From Actinoplanes sp. L3-i22 (GTDB lineage: Bacteria; Actinomycetota; Actinomycetes; Mycobacteriales; Micromonosporaceae), in NCBI RefSeq assembly GCF_019704555.1, contig NZ_AP024745.1:11025501-11089500 (forward strand): a stretch of 64,000 bases of DNA. The letters run 5' to 3'. Each line of letters opens with the position of its first letter. Positions within the stretch are counted from its first letter, which is position 1. The position numbers were made by a program, and so were the translations under genes. The notes under the pieces were generated by a model. It was not told where the DNA came from. It was given only the letters and a program-made list of their open reading frames with translations, and ran no database searches. Positions 28,793 through 37,884 of this stretch are shown here, piece by piece.

Positions 28793-30865
28793 GTGGCGCG
28801 CAGTGTCTATGTAGCGGGTTTGGGCCCGGGTGTCGGTAAGGGCACGGTCGCCCTGGGGATCGTCGAGCTGTTGTCTCGACAGGTCGCCGGAGTCGCGGTG
28901 TTCCGTCCGCTGGTGTCGGCGGCGGACAGTGATCCCCTGCTGTCCACCCTCCGCGAGCGTTATCGCGGGCCGGTGCCCCTGGCCGAGTCGTTCGGGGTCA
29001 CCATGGCCGAGGCGTCGGCCCTGATCGCCGACGGCCGGCGCGAGGAGCTGATCGGCCGGATCGTCGAGCGCTATCGCGCGGCCGAGCGGCAGAGCACCTC
29101 CGTCGTGATCATCGGCAGCGACTTCGCCGACCCCGGCGCCGAGGCGCGCGACGAGCTCCCCCGCGAGCTGGCCTTCAACGCCCGCCTGGCGACCGAGTTC
29201 GGCAGCGTGGTGGTGCCGGTGGTCAGCGGCGCCGGCCGCAGCCCCGAGGCGCTCGCCGCGGCCGCCCGCAGTGCCTACCATTCGCTCGCCGACCTCGGCG
29301 CGACCGTCGCCGCGGTGATCGCCAACCGGGTTCCCCCGGGCGCCCCGGTCGTTCCGCCGCCCGGCCTGCCGGTCCCCTTCTGGGCGATCCCGGAGGTGGC
29401 CGTGCTCGCCGCGCCCACGGTCGGCGAGGTCGCCCGCGCGCTGGACGCGACAGTCCTCTCCGGCGCCCCGGCCGCCCTCGACCGCGACGTGCTGGACTAC
29501 GTCGTCGGCGCCGCCCACGTCCCCACCGTGCTGGACCACCTGACCGACGGCGCGCTGCTGATCACCCCCGGCGACCGGGCCGACCTGCTGGTCGCCGCGA
29601 GCGCCGCGCACGCGGCCGGCACGGTCACCCTCGCCGGGCTGGTGCTGACCCTCGGCGAGCCGCCCGACCCGCGCGTCGTGCAGGTCATCGAGCGGCTCAA
29701 CACCGGCCTCGCGATGCTGGTCACCAAGGGCGACAGCTTCCACACCATCGCCCTCTCCGACCGCGTCCAGGCGCGGCTCAGCACCCCGCGCAAGGTCCAG
29801 GCCGCGCTCGGCGCCTTCGAGGCGCACGTGGACACCACCGAGCTCTCCAAGGTGCTCGACGTGGCCCGCTCGTCCCGGGTCACCCCGCTGATGTTCGAGA
29901 ACGACCTGATCGACCGGGCCCGCACCGACCGCCGCCACCTGGTCCTGCCCGAGGGCACCGAGGAGCGGATCCTGCGCGCCGCCGAGACCCTGCTGCGGCG
30001 CGGCGTGGCCGACCTGACCCTGCTCGGCGACCCGGCCGAGATCAACCGGCGGGCCCGGGAGCTCGGCGTCGAGCTCGGTGACGCCCGGCTCGTCGACCCG
30101 GCCACCAGCCCGTGGCGGGACGACTTCGCCGCGCGCTACGCGGAGATCCGCAAGCACCGGGCGGTGACCCTGGACCTGGCGTACGACGTGGTCCGCGACG
30201 TGAACTACTTCGGCACCATGATGGTCGCCGCGGGTTATGCCGACGGCATGGTCTCCGGCTCGGTGCACACCACCGCGGCCACCATCCGCCCGGCCTTCGA
30301 GATCATCAAGACGGTGCCCGACGTGTCCGTCGCGTCCAGCGTCTTCTTCATGCTGCTGGCCGACCGGGTGCTGGTCTACGGCGACTGCGCGGTCAACCCC
30401 GACCCGGACGCCGCCCAACTCGCCGACATCGCGCTCTCCTCGGCGACGACCGCGGCCGCGTTCGGCATCGAGCCGCGCGTCGCGATGCTCTCCTACTCGA
30501 CCGGCAGCTCCGGCGCGGGCGCCGACGTGGAGAAGGTCGCGGCCGCCACCGCCCTGGTCCGGGAACGGCGCCCCGACCTGCCCGTCGAGGGCCCGATTCA
30601 GTACGACGCGGCCGTCGACCCGGCCGTCGCGGCCGCCAAACTGCCCGGCAGCGCCGTCGCCGGCCAGGCCACCGTGCTGATCTTCCCGGACCTGAACACC
30701 GGGAACAACACGTACAAGGCCGTCCAGCGCTCGGCCAACGCGGTCGCCGTCGGCCCGGTCATGCAGGGCCTGCGCCGCCCGGTCAACGACCTGTCCCGCG
30801 GCGCGACGATCAAGGACATCATCAACACCGTGGCCATCACGGCGATCCAGGCGGGAGCGAAATGA
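28793..30865 (+). CDS. pta: Phosphate acetyltransferase
   Basis: 690 residues from GTG 28793. The N-terminal domain has a P-loop-like GLGPGVGKGTVALG (BioD-like). A DRTGG-type middle domain follows, and the C-terminal PTA_PTB catalytic domain (about 365-690) contains SYSTGSSGAGADVEKV and DLNTGNNTYK. It interconverts acetyl-CoA and acetyl phosphate. The stop overlaps the ackA start (ATGA). Normal length for long-form Pta. Confidence 0.93.
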   Translation: MARSVYVAGLGPGVGKGTVALGIVELLSRQVAGVAVFRPLVSAADSDPLLSTLRERYRGPVPLAESFGVTMAEASALIADGRREELIGRIVERYRAAERQSTSVVIIGSDFADPGAEARDELPRELAFNARLATEFGSVVVPVVSGAGRSPEALAAAARSAYHSLADLGATVAAVIANRVPPGAPVVPPPGLPVPFWAIPEVAVLAAPTVGEVARALDATVLSGAPAALDRDVLDYVVGAAHVPTVLDHLTDGALLITPGDRADLLVAASAAHAAGTVTLAGLVLTLGEPPDPRVVQVIERLNTGLAMLVTKGDSFHTIALSDRVQARLSTPRKVQAALGAFEAHVDTTELSKVLDVARSSRVTPLMFENDLIDRARTDRRHLVLPEGTEERILRAAETLLRRGVADLTLLGDPAEINRRARELGVELGDARLVDPATSPWRDDFAARYAEIRKHRAVTLDLAYDVVRDVNYFGTMMVAAGYADGMVSGSVHTTAATIRPAFEIIKTVPDVSVASSVFFMLLADRVLVYGDCAVNPDPDAAQLADIALSSATTAAAFGIEPRVAMLSYSTGSSGAGADVEKVAAATALVRERRPDLPVEGPIQYDAAVDPAVAAAKLPGSAVAGQATVLIFPDLNTGNNTYKAVQRSANAVAVGPVMQGLRRPVNDLSRGATIKDIINTVAITAIQAGAK

Positions 30866-31977
30866 CCCGGGTGCTGGTGCTCAACTGCGGCTCCTCGTCG
30901 GTGCGCTACAAGCTCTTCGACGGTGACAAGGCGCTGGCCAAGGGCCACATCGAGCGGATCGGCGAGGACGGCGGCGAGGCGCCCGACCACGACGCGGCGC
31001 TGCGCGGCCTGATGGACCGGCTCGACCTGAGCGACCTGGCCGCGGTCGGGCACCGGGTCGTGCACGGCGGCGAGCGGTTCACCTCGGCCACCGTGATCAC
31101 CGACGAGGTGGTGGCCGCGGTCGAGGAGCTGATCCCGCTGGCGCCGCTGCACAACCCGGGCGCGCTGACCGGCGTCCGGGTGGCCCGCAAACTGCTGCCG
31201 GACGTGCCGCAGGTGGCCGTCTTCGACACCGCGTTCCACTCGACGATCCCGCCCGAGGGGGTGCTCTGGGCCGTCGACCGGGAGCTGTCCCGGCGGTGGG
31301 GCCTGCGACGGTACGGATTCCACGGGACGTCGCACGCGTATGTCTCCCGCGAGACCGCCCGGATCCTCGGCCGGCCCGCCGCCGAGACCAACGTGATCAC
31401 CCTGCACCTGGGCAACGGCGCCAGCGCGGCCGCGGTCCGCGGCGGCCGGTGCGAGGCCACCTCGATGGGGATGACCCCGCTCAGCGGCCTGGTGATGGGC
31501 ACCCGCTCCGGCGACATCGACCCGAGCCTGGTCTTCCACCTGCACCGGGTGGCCGGCCTGCCACTCGACCAGATCGAGGACTCGCTGACCCGGCACGGCG
31601 GGCTGGCCGGCCTGGCCGGCGCGAACGACATGCGCGAGGTGCTCCAGCGGCGCGAGTCGGGGGACGCGGACGCGGAGCTGGCCTTCGACGTCTACATCCG
31701 CCGCCTGAAGGAGTACGTGGGCTCCTACCTGGCCGTCCTCGGCCGGGTCGACGCCATCACGTTCACCGCCGGCGTCGGCGAGAACGCGCCGGTGGTGCGC
31801 GCGGCCGCGCTGGCCGGCCTGGAGCCGCTGGGCATCACCGTCGACCCCACCCGCAACGAGGCCGGTGAGCTGGTCATCTCCCCGGCGGGTGCGGCGGTCG
31901 CGGTGTGCGTCGTGCCGACCGAGGAGGAACTGGAAATCGCCAACGAGTCCCGGCGAGCCCTCGCCTTGAACCCCTAG
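30862..31977 (+). CDS. ackA: Acetate kinase
   Basis: 371 residues from ATG 30862, overlapping pta. ASKHA-fold motifs: VLNCGSSSVRYKL, HGGERF, DTAFHSTIP, GFHGTSH, HLGNGASA and GVGENAP. It converts acetyl phosphate plus ADP to acetate plus ATP, completing the Pta-AckA pathway. About 25 residues shorter than typical AckA, mostly through a compact region near residues 40-60; all catalytic blocks are present. Confidence 0.94.
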   Translation: MTRVLVLNCGSSSVRYKLFDGDKALAKGHIERIGEDGGEAPDHDAALRGLMDRLDLSDLAAVGHRVVHGGERFTSATVITDEVVAAVEELIPLAPLHNPGALTGVRVARKLLPDVPQVAVFDTAFHSTIPPEGVLWAVDRELSRRWGLRRYGFHGTSHAYVSRETARILGRPAAETNVITLHLGNGASAAAVRGGRCEATSMGMTPLSGLVMGTRSGDIDPSLVFHLHRVAGLPLDQIEDSLTRHGGLAGLAGANDMREVLQRRESGDADAELAFDVYIRRLKEYVGSYLAVLGRVDAITFTAGVGENAPVVRAAALAGLEPLGITVDPTRNEAGELVISPAGAAVAVCVVPTEEELEIANESRRALALNP

Positions 31978-32091
31978 CCCGCCACCCTCACCACCCAGCC
32001 GCACCGCCCGGCCATCCGACCTCACTGACCGGCACGCGGCTTGATTGTCGACCCGCGCTCGGGCGTGCTTCCGTGGCGGGGTGTCCGCTCT

Positions 32092-32128
32092 CCGCCCGGC
32101 TCGCGCGGGCGGCCGCGGAGCCGGGCGG
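32092..32128. terminator. Bidirectional hairpin between ackA and a convergent small gene
   Basis: An 11 bp stem (CCGCCCGGCTC / GAGCCGGGCGG) with a 15-nt loop lies in the 165 bp gap between two convergent 3' ends. There is no U-tract, so confidence is moderate. Confidence 0.5.
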
Positions 32129-32142
32129 GTGAGACAGAGTTC

Positions 32143-32301
32143 CTACAGGGCGAGCCAGGCGATCAGGGCGATCACGACCACGGCGGCGACGACGCCACCG
32201 ATGATGTAGGGCATCTTCGACGATGCCGCGTCCTCCGGCTTTCCGGTGAACGCCCGGAACGCCTCGGTGTTCCCACTCGGGTCGACGCTGTTGTCAGACA
32301 T
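32143..32301 (-). CDS. Small single-pass membrane protein
   Basis: 52 residues from ATG 32301: a polar N-terminus (MSDNSVDPSGNTEAF) and one C-terminal membrane segment (about 32-52, IIGGVVAAVVVIALIAWLAL). An in-frame extension to 32475 lacks coding character. It resembles a tail-anchored small protein of unknown role. The 244 bp upstream contains two imperfect copies of a CTGAGGGYGGA segment (32477-32520) and no gene. Confidence 0.6.
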   Translation of the reverse strand: MSDNSVDPSGNTEAFRAFTGKPEDAASSKMPYIIGGVVAAVVVIALIAWLAL

Positions 32302-32545
32302 GCGCCCGACCCTAACCAAGCCACGCACGCTTTCGCCAAGAGCACGACGCCCCGACGGACGTCCTGTGCGACACCACTTCCGGTCGCCCCGAGGGGGTGT
32401 ATCCCAGGGCCGCGAAACACCTCCGCGGATCCGGCACCGGCCGATGCCGGAAGCCGCCTCGCGGGCCGGCGGCACCGGCTGAGGGCGGAGCCCGGTGTGT
32501 CGCCGGCACAGGCTGAGGGTGGACGCAGTCTCGCGGGCCGGGCGG

Positions 32546-33487
32546 TCAGTGTTCGATGAGCACCTTGCCGAAGACCTCGCCGGAGGAGAGGCGGCTGAAG
32601 GCCTCCGCGATGCCGGCGAACGGGTACCTGGAGTCGATCACCGGGTGGAGCCGGCCGGCGGCGCACATCTTCAGGAGCTCGGTCAGTTCGGCGGGGGTGC
32701 CCATGCTGCTGCCGAGGATCTCCAGCTGCATGGCGAAGACCCGGCGCAGGTCGACCCGGGCCAGGTGACCGCCGGTCGCGCCGCAGACGACGATCCGGGC
32801 GCCCGGGGCGGCGCACTTCATCGAGTGGTCGAAGGTGGGCTCGCCGACCGACTCGATCACCACGTCGACGCGTTCCGGGAGGCGGGCGCCGGGCTCGACG
32901 GCGACCGCGCCCAGCTCCGCGACCCGGTCCCGTTTCGCCTGGTCGCGGCTGGTTGCGTAGACCCGCTTGCCGAGCGCCACCCCGATCGCGACCGCCGCGG
33001 TGGCGACCCCGCCGCCGGCGCCCTGGACCAGGACGGCACCCGCGTCGGCGGCCCGGCCCCGGGTGACGAGCATGTGGTACGCCGTCAGCCACGCCGTGGG
33101 CAGACACGCCGCCTCGGCGAACGACACCCCCTCGGGGATCGGCAGCAGGTTCTCCCGCGGGGCGGCGACCTGATCGGCCAGCGTGCCGGGATACCGCTCG
33201 GAGAACAGTGAATACCCCCGAGGGTCGGCCTTGTCCTCGACCACCGGGTAGACCAGCACCGGAGCGCCGTCCGGGGTCACGCCGGCCGCGTCGCAGCCGA
33301 GGATCATCGGCAGCCGGTCGGCGGGCAGCCCGACCCCGCGCAGCGACCAGATGTCGTGCTGGTTGAGTGAACTGGCCCGCACCTCGACCGGCACCCACCC
33401 GTCCGGCGGAGCGAAGGGCAGGTCACCGACGGTCAGGCCGCTCAGCGGCGCGTCAGGCTGGAGCGAGGAGGCATAGGCGGCGCGCAT
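32546..33487 (-). CDS. Zinc-independent MDR-family oxidoreductase (quinone reductase-like)
   Basis: 313 residues of the medium-chain dehydrogenase/reductase superfamily. The N-terminal GroES-like domain has SLNQHDIWSL and ILGCDAAGV. The Rossmann domain has the dinucleotide loop VQGAGGGVATAAVAIG. The Cys/His set for structural or catalytic zinc is absent, so an NADPH:quinone reductase or enoyl reductase role is more likely than alcohol dehydrogenase. Transcribed alone. Confidence 0.85.
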   Translation of the reverse strand: MRAAYASSLQPDAPLSGLTVGDLPFAPPDGWVPVEVRASSLNQHDIWSLRGVGLPADRLPMILGCDAAGVTPDGAPVLVYPVVEDKADPRGYSLFSERYPGTLADQVAAPRENLLPIPEGVSFAEAACLPTAWLTAYHMLVTRGRAADAGAVLVQGAGGGVATAAVAIGVALGKRVYATSRDQAKRDRVAELGAVAVEPGARLPERVDVVIESVGEPTFDHSMKCAAPGARIVVCGATGGHLARVDLRRVFAMQLEILGSSMGTPAELTELLKMCAAGRLHPVIDSRYPFAGIAEAFSRLSSGEVFGKVLIEH

Positions 33488-33710
33488 CCCCCGACCCTAA
33501 CTCCGCCCCCACGTCCCGCACATCGATCAACCCGAAATCCCCGCCCGCGGCCGAGACACCCCACGGCCCCAGCCACCAACAGCGAGACTCGCCCCGGGCC
33601 CGTGCCGCTCGCGCCTCCGGCTGGCCCTCAGGGTCGCTCATCCGGCCTGAAGCAGCCCTCAACACCAGCCGAGAGCGGGAGGCGCGTGGCGGCCCGGAGT
33701 CCGACGAGGG

Positions 33711-33870
33711 TCGCGTGGGTTCTTTGAACCGCAACCACCCTCGGACGTCGCCCTGTAGGGGCTCGCGTTCTGGGCGCGCCAGCGCCCTGCGAGGACCGGA
33801 AGGGTCCCCGCGGGAGCGACGATCTGTACCCCGGCGGACCGAGGCAAAGAAGAATTTGATCTTGATCTTG
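33711..33870 (+). repeat. Dispersed intergenic repeat, copy 3
   Basis: Best-preserved copy of the family also seen at 9819-9978 and inverted at 1030-1178. Positions 33762-33793 fold as CTCGC/GCGAG around GGGCGC/GCGCCC, followed by a GGACC/GGTCC hairpin. It lies in the 528 bp non-coding gap between the MDR gene start and the malic enzyme terminator. Nothing else is recognisable in 33488-33710. Confidence 0.82.
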
Positions 33871-33886
33871 GGAGGAACGAGCCCGG

Positions 33887-33929
33887 AAAAGCGGCGCGCC
33901 GCCCCACCAGGTGGTGGGACGGCGCGCCG
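33887..33929 (-). terminator. Intrinsic terminator of the malic enzyme gene
   Basis: CGGCGCGCC arms with inner CCCACCA/TGGTGGG form a long hairpin; on the minus strand CTTTTCC follows. It lies about 87 bp past the malic enzyme stop. Confidence 0.78.
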
Positions 33930-34015
33930 AGGAAGAGACCGAGGGCCAGGCAAGCCGACAGGACCGGTTTGGCGCCTGAGCCAGGCAAACTGGCTGGTCC
34001 GGGTGGGTTTCGGGG

Positions 34016-35272
34016 TCAGGCCGGCTGGCGGGCCTGGGCCGGGGTGGAGGCCGGCGCGGGGGCCGGGGCCGGGGCCGGAGTGCGGCGGGCGACGCCGTCG
34101 CGGATGGCTGCCTCCGCGACCGCTGCCGCGACCGCCGGGGCGACGCGGGGGTCGAGGGGTGACGGAACGATCGCTTCCGGACGGAGATCGTCGGAGACGA
34201 TCGCGGCGATGGCGTCCGCCGCCGCCACCTTCATCGCGTCGGTGATCGTCGTGGCGCGGACGTCCAGCGCGCCGCGGAAGATGCCCGGGAACGCGAGGAC
34301 GTTGTTGATCTGGTTGGGGAAGTCGCTGCGGCCGGTGGCGACGATCGCGGCGTACTTGTGGGCGATCGTCGGGTGGACCTCGGGGGTCGGGTTGGCCAGC
34401 GCGAAGATGATCGCGCCCGGCGCCATGCCGGCGAGGGCCTCCTCCCCGATCGTGCCGCCGGAGACGCCGACCAGCACGTCCGCGCCGATCAGGGCCTCGG
34501 TGACGCCGCCGGTGCGACCGGAGATGTTGGTGGTCGCGCCGAGCTCGGCCTTCATCCCGGACAGGTCGCCGCGCTCGGCGTGGATGATGCCCCGCGAGTC
34601 GACGACGATCATGTTGGCGCCCTGGACGCCCGCGGCGATCAGGGTCCGGGTGATCGCGACCCCGGCCGCGCCGGCGCCGCTGATCACCACCCGCAGGTCG
34701 GCGAAGGAGCGGCCGAGCAGCTTGGCGGCGTTGCGCAGCGCGGCGAGCGTGACGACCGCGGTGCCGTGCTGGTCGTCGTGGAAGACCGGGATGTCGAGCT
34801 CGGCGTCGAGCCGGCGCTCGATCTCGAAGCAGCGCGGCGCGCTGATGTCCTCGAGGTTGATCCCGCCGAACGACGGGGCCATCGCCTTGACCGTGGCGAT
34901 GATGCCCTCGACGTCCTGGGTGTCCAGGCAGATCGGGATCGAGTCGACCCCGCCGAACTGCTTGAACAGGACCGACTTGCCCTCCATGACGGGCATCGCG
35001 GCCTTGGGCCCGATGTTGCCCAGCCCGAGCACCGCGGAGCCGTCGGTGACGACGGCGACGGTGTTGGCGGTCCAGGTGTAGTCGGGGTAGAGCGACTCGT
35101 CCTCGGCGATGGCCTCGCAGACCCGGGCGACGCCCGGGGTGTACGCCAGGGACAGGTCGTCCCGGCTGGCCAGGGGAACGGTCGCGCTCATCGTCATCTT
35201 GCCCCGGCGGTGCAGGTCGAAGACCGGATCGGCGGCGAGGGCAGGATCGAGCTCGAAACTGAAGAATGACAC
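34016..35272 (-). CDS. NAD(P)-dependent malic enzyme
   Basis: 418 residues from GTG 35272, preferred because GGAG lies 6 nt upstream; GTG 35284 has no site. Motifs: SLAYTPGVARVCEAI, the metal-binding HDDQHGTAVV, and nucleotide-binding VISGAGAAGVA. The short bacterial form decarboxylates malate to pyruvate, linking the C4 and C3 pools. The C-terminus ends in an Ala/Pro repeat tail. Coenzyme preference cannot be read safely. Confidence 0.92.
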   Translation of the reverse strand: MSFFSFELDPALAADPVFDLHRRGKMTMSATVPLASRDDLSLAYTPGVARVCEAIAEDESLYPDYTWTANTVAVVTDGSAVLGLGNIGPKAAMPVMEGKSVLFKQFGGVDSIPICLDTQDVEGIIATVKAMAPSFGGINLEDISAPRCFEIERRLDAELDIPVFHDDQHGTAVVTLAALRNAAKLLGRSFADLRVVISGAGAAGVAITRTLIAAGVQGANMIVVDSRGIIHAERGDLSGMKAELGATTNISGRTGGVTEALIGADVLVGVSGGTIGEEALAGMAPGAIIFALANPTPEVHPTIAHKYAAIVATGRSDFPNQINNVLAFPGIFRGALDVRATTITDAMKVAAADAIAAIVSDDLRPEAIVPSPLDPRVAPAVAAAVAEAAIRDGVARRTPAPAPAPAPASTPAQARQPA

Positions 35273-35410
35273 GGTGAACTCCACACGGCATCGACATTGA
35301 TACGTGGCACCTGCACAAACTGGTCGCGAGTATGCGCCAGGAGGCGGTGCGATGCGGGGGTCACCCGGGAAAGCGACCGCAGCGCGGGTGTGCGCTGGGG
35401 ATACTGGAGA

Positions 35411-35719
35411 CTAACGTAACCGCCCTGGGCTGGGGTAGTAGCGAAACACCACGCGGCCGATGACATCTGCCACGCCGTACGCACGTGAGTCGTCCTGGAC
35501 GAACTCGTTGTCCCCTTCCAGCCACCAGCCGTCGTCCTGTTCCCGCATCGTCCGCTTAACGACGAGCAGGTCCGGGCGGGAACGGAAGCGGGCGACAACG
35601 ATGTCGCCGGTCCTTACCGAGCCGCCTCGACGGACGATCAGGGCATCCCCGTGGCGCAGCGCCGGGGCCATCGACGGGCCGCTCACCAGCACGGCGAACA
35701 GTGGTAATTGCCATCTCAA
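35411..35719 (-). CDS. sodX: Nickel-type superoxide dismutase maturation protease
   Basis: S26 signal-peptidase-like protein. Catalytic Ser is in VSGPSMAPALRHGD and catalytic Lys in LLVVKRTMRE; the GDN block (EGDNEFVQDDSR) is conserved. I chose TTG 35719 (102 residues) because GGAGG lies 9 nt upstream and homologues start just before this point. An ATG at 35779 would add 20 residues and leave only 25 bp before sodN. SodX cleaves the SodN leader to free the N-terminal His. Adjacent, divergent to sodN. Confidence 0.85.
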   Translation of the reverse strand: MRWQLPLFAVLVSGPSMAPALRHGDALIVRRGGSVRTGDIVVARFRSRPDLLVVKRTMREQDDGWWLEGDNEFVQDDSRAYGVADVIGRVVFRYYPSPGRLR

Positions 35720-35804
35720 GGCATCAAGCCTCCGTCGCGTTAGCCCAAGGATGTAAGGGGTAGTGTCAAGGCGGATCATCGCAAATTTCTATGGAGGAGT
35801 CCTG
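35720..35804. promoter_or_regulatory. Divergent sodX/sodN promoter region
   Basis: 85 bp between the two starts. On the minus strand TTGACA (35769-35764) is a perfect -35, with a possible -10 around 35739-35746 in front of sodX. On the plus strand TAGTGT (35761-35766) could be the sodN -10. No clear Nur box is seen. GGAGGA at 35793-35798 is the sodN ribosome-binding site. Confidence 0.5.
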
Positions 35805-36209
35805 ATGCGACTTCCGCGTTTCCTCACCCCGAGCAACGTGGTCAGCGCCCACTGCGACCTGCCGTGCGGCGTCTACGACCCGGCCCAGGCCCGGATCGAG
35901 GCCGAGTCGATCAAGGCCATCGCCGAGAAGTACGCGGCGAACACGGACCCCGAGTTCCGCACCCGGGCGATCCTGATCAAGGAGCAGCGCGCCGAGCTGG
36001 TCAAGCACCACCTGTGGGTGCTGTGGACCGACTACTTCAAGGCTCCGCACTTCGAGAAGTACTCGAACCTGCACCAGCTCTTCAACGAGGCCACCAAGCT
36101 CGCCGGTGCCGCCGGCGCCAAGGGCTCGGTCGACGTCGCCATCGCTGACCAGCTGCTCGGCAAGATCGAGGAGATCTCCAAGATCTTCTGGGAGACCAAG
36201 CAGGCCTGA
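35805..36209 (+). CDS. sodN: Nickel superoxide dismutase
   Basis: 134 residues from ATG 35805, with GGAGGA 6 nt upstream. The propeptide is 15 residues (MRLPRFLTPSNVVSA). The mature protein begins H16-C17-D-L-P-C21-G-V-Y24, the nickel hook in which the His amine, two Cys thiols and a backbone amide bind Ni. The rest is the four-helix bundle of the hexamer. It removes superoxide in the cytosol once SodX has cut the leader. Confidence 0.96.
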   Translation: MRLPRFLTPSNVVSAHCDLPCGVYDPAQARIEAESIKAIAEKYAANTDPEFRTRAILIKEQRAELVKHHLWVLWTDYFKAPHFEKYSNLHQLFNEATKLAGAAGAKGSVDVAIADQLLGKIEEISKIFWETKQA

Positions 36210-36220
36210 GCAGTACCGGA

Positions 36221-36248
36221 GCCGGCGCGCTCGCATGAGCGCGCCGGC
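36221..36248 (+). terminator. Hairpin after sodN
   Basis: A perfect 12 bp stem (GCCGGCGCGCTC / GAGCGCGCCGGC) with a 4-nt loop, 11 bp past the stop, with no U-tract. In Streptomyces the sodN 3' UTR yields a regulatory RNA; nothing here proves that, but the stable 3' hairpin would be compatible. Confidence 0.7.
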
Positions 36249-36305
36249 CTCTGCAATAACTCGCTGTAACCGGTTAGAGTCTCCACCGACAGGAGGAGGT
36301 CGCGG

Positions 36306-36713
36306 GTGAGTCAGTTGACCCAGACGGAGCCGGAAGTCGGAGACGACGTCGTTCTCCTGACCGTTCCCGCCGACGGTGGTTACCTCGGCGTGCTCCGGAC
36401 AGCCACCGCGGGCCTCGCCGCCCGCCTGCACTTCGCCCTCGACGAGATCGAGGATCTGCGCATCGCCGTGGACGAGGCCTGCGCGATGCTGCTGGCCATC
36501 GCGACCCGCGGCGCCGAGCTGGAGTGCCGGTTCGCGGTCACCGACGACGCGCTGACCGTCGAGGTCACCGTGTCGACCGTGCGCGGCGCGCGGCTGCCCT
36601 CGGAGTCGTCCTTCGCGTGGAAGGTGCTGACCGCGCTGACCACGTCCGCCTCCGCCGAGGCGAACGGGCAGTTCGCGACGATCCGCCTGCTCACGCGCCG
36701 GACGGAGTACTAG
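36306..36713 (+). CDS. Anti-sigma regulatory factor (RsbW/UsfX-type ATPase)
   Basis: 135 residues from GTG 36306, with AGGAGGAGGT 5 nt upstream. It is a GHKL ATPase-like anti-sigma factor: the N-box region reads IEDLRIAVDEACAMLL, as in actinobacterial SigF/SigB antagonists. The G2-type loop is weakly conserved. Such proteins hold a sigma factor inactive until an unphosphorylated anti-anti-sigma protein displaces it. No sigma factor gene is adjacent, so its partner is elsewhere. The last 23 bp overlap the convergent GntR gene. Confidence 0.8.
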   Translation: MSQLTQTEPEVGDDVVLLTVPADGGYLGVLRTATAGLAARLHFALDEIEDLRIAVDEACAMLLAIATRGAELECRFAVTDDALTVEVTVSTVRGARLPSESSFAWKVLTALTTSASAEANGQFATIRLLTRRTEY

Positions 36714-37398
36714 TCGCCGCGGCGATGTAATCGAGGTGCCGGGCAGCGGTGAGCATGGCCGCGCCGGCGTCCCGGACCACCAGATGGTCCAGCAGCTCCC
36801 GATGGTCGGCGTCGATCCGCGACCAGTATTCCGGCGGCAGGTCGGCGACCACCTCCTCGCCGTAGGAGGCCTGGTAGAGCGGCCTCCCGACCAGCTCGAA
36901 CAGCGGATTGCCGGTCGCCTTGGCGAGCACCCGATGGTAGGCCGAGTGGGCCGCCATCATCGTGTCGAAGTCGTCGCTCGCCGGGTCGAACAGCGCCGCG
37001 CGCAGCTCCACCAGGTGAATGTCGGTACGCCGCTCGGCCGCGAGCCCGGCCGCCGGCACCTCGAGCGCCCGCCGCAGCTCGAGCAGATCCGCGAGACCGA
37101 CCCCGGCCGAGTGCGCGAGCAGCGCGAACCCGGTGGAGAGCCCCTCGGCCAGCTGCCCGGCATCCGGGTGCGAGACGAAGCTGCCGCCGGTCACCCCGCG
37201 GGTGGTCACGATCAGATGCTGGCTGGCGAGCAGACGTAGCGCCTCACGCACCGTGCTGCGACTGACGCCGATCTTGACGCACAGCTCGGGCTCAGGCGGC
37301 AGCCGCTCGCCGGGCTGCAGCCGCCCCGAAGTTATCTCCGCCCGTAACTCGTCCGCTAGCTGCTGATAGGCGGGCGGGCGCACCGTTGAGCCGGTCAC
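36691..37398 (-). CDS. GntR family regulator, FadR subfamily
   Basis: 235 residues. The N-terminal winged helix (about 8-75) has LQPGERLPPEPELCVKIGVSR-type spacing and STVREALRLL. An all-helical FCD effector domain (about 85-225) carries the Asp/His metal-binding pattern (AHSAYHRVL, DHRELLDHL). FadR-type proteins respond to small carboxylates. The target operon is not evident. Confidence 0.88.
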   Translation of the reverse strand: MTGSTVRPPAYQQLADELRAEITSGRLQPGERLPPEPELCVKIGVSRSTVREALRLLASQHLIVTTRGVTGGSFVSHPDAGQLAEGLSTGFALLAHSAGVGLADLLELRRALEVPAAGLAAERRTDIHLVELRAALFDPASDDFDTMMAAHSAYHRVLAKATGNPLFELVGRPLYQASYGEEVVADLPPEYWSRIDADHRELLDHLVVRDAGAAMLTAARHLDYIAAATSTPSGA

Positions 37399-37436
37399 TC
37401 GTCCAGGTTAGGCCCTGATCGGCCACACCGGACCCG

Positions 37437-37832
37437 CTAATCGACACCCAACGCCCGACTACTTGCCGGGACCAGCACCAGCACCGCGGTGATCGCGCCG
37501 AGAACCAGCAGCACGAGGCCCAGCCAGACCGGCCCCAACTGGACCAGGAAACCACCGGTGGCCAGCACGAACAGCTGCACCACGACGGCCGGGCCACGAG
37601 CCCGGACCTTCCGCCGGCCCAGGCCCCGGGCGACGAAGAAGATCACCACGGCGGCCAGGGCCGCCATCCCGGTCAGCGAGGCCGCCACGCCGAGGTTCGC
37701 ATCATGGCTGGTCAGATCAAGGACAATTAGGTACGCCGTGAGCCCGGCCATCCCCACGCTCTGCAAATAGAGCAGCCGCACGCCCCAGTCGAGGGTCGCG
37801 GCCACCGAAGTCACGGGATTCTCACCGGTCAC
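37437..37832 (-). CDS. Hypothetical four-helix membrane protein
   Basis: 131 residues from GTG 37832, with membrane segments about 14-32, 42-62, 75-92 and 97-115, separated by a basic loop (RGLGRRKVRARG). No recognised family. An in-frame ATG at 37928 would run into the region upstream of the lipid kinase gene without coding character. The protein may simply be a small integral membrane protein of unknown role; it is divergent from the lipid kinase across 52 bp. Confidence 0.6.
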   Translation of the reverse strand: MTGENPVTSVAATLDWGVRLLYLQSVGMAGLTAYLIVLDLTSHDANLGVAASLTGMAALAAVVIFFVARGLGRRKVRARGPAVVVQLFVLATGGFLVQLGPVWLGLVLLVLGAITAVLVLVPASSRALGVD

Positions 37833-37884
37833 GGCTGCACCATACCGGCAGTCAGAACCGGTTCCGGCAGGTAAGGTGCCGCCC

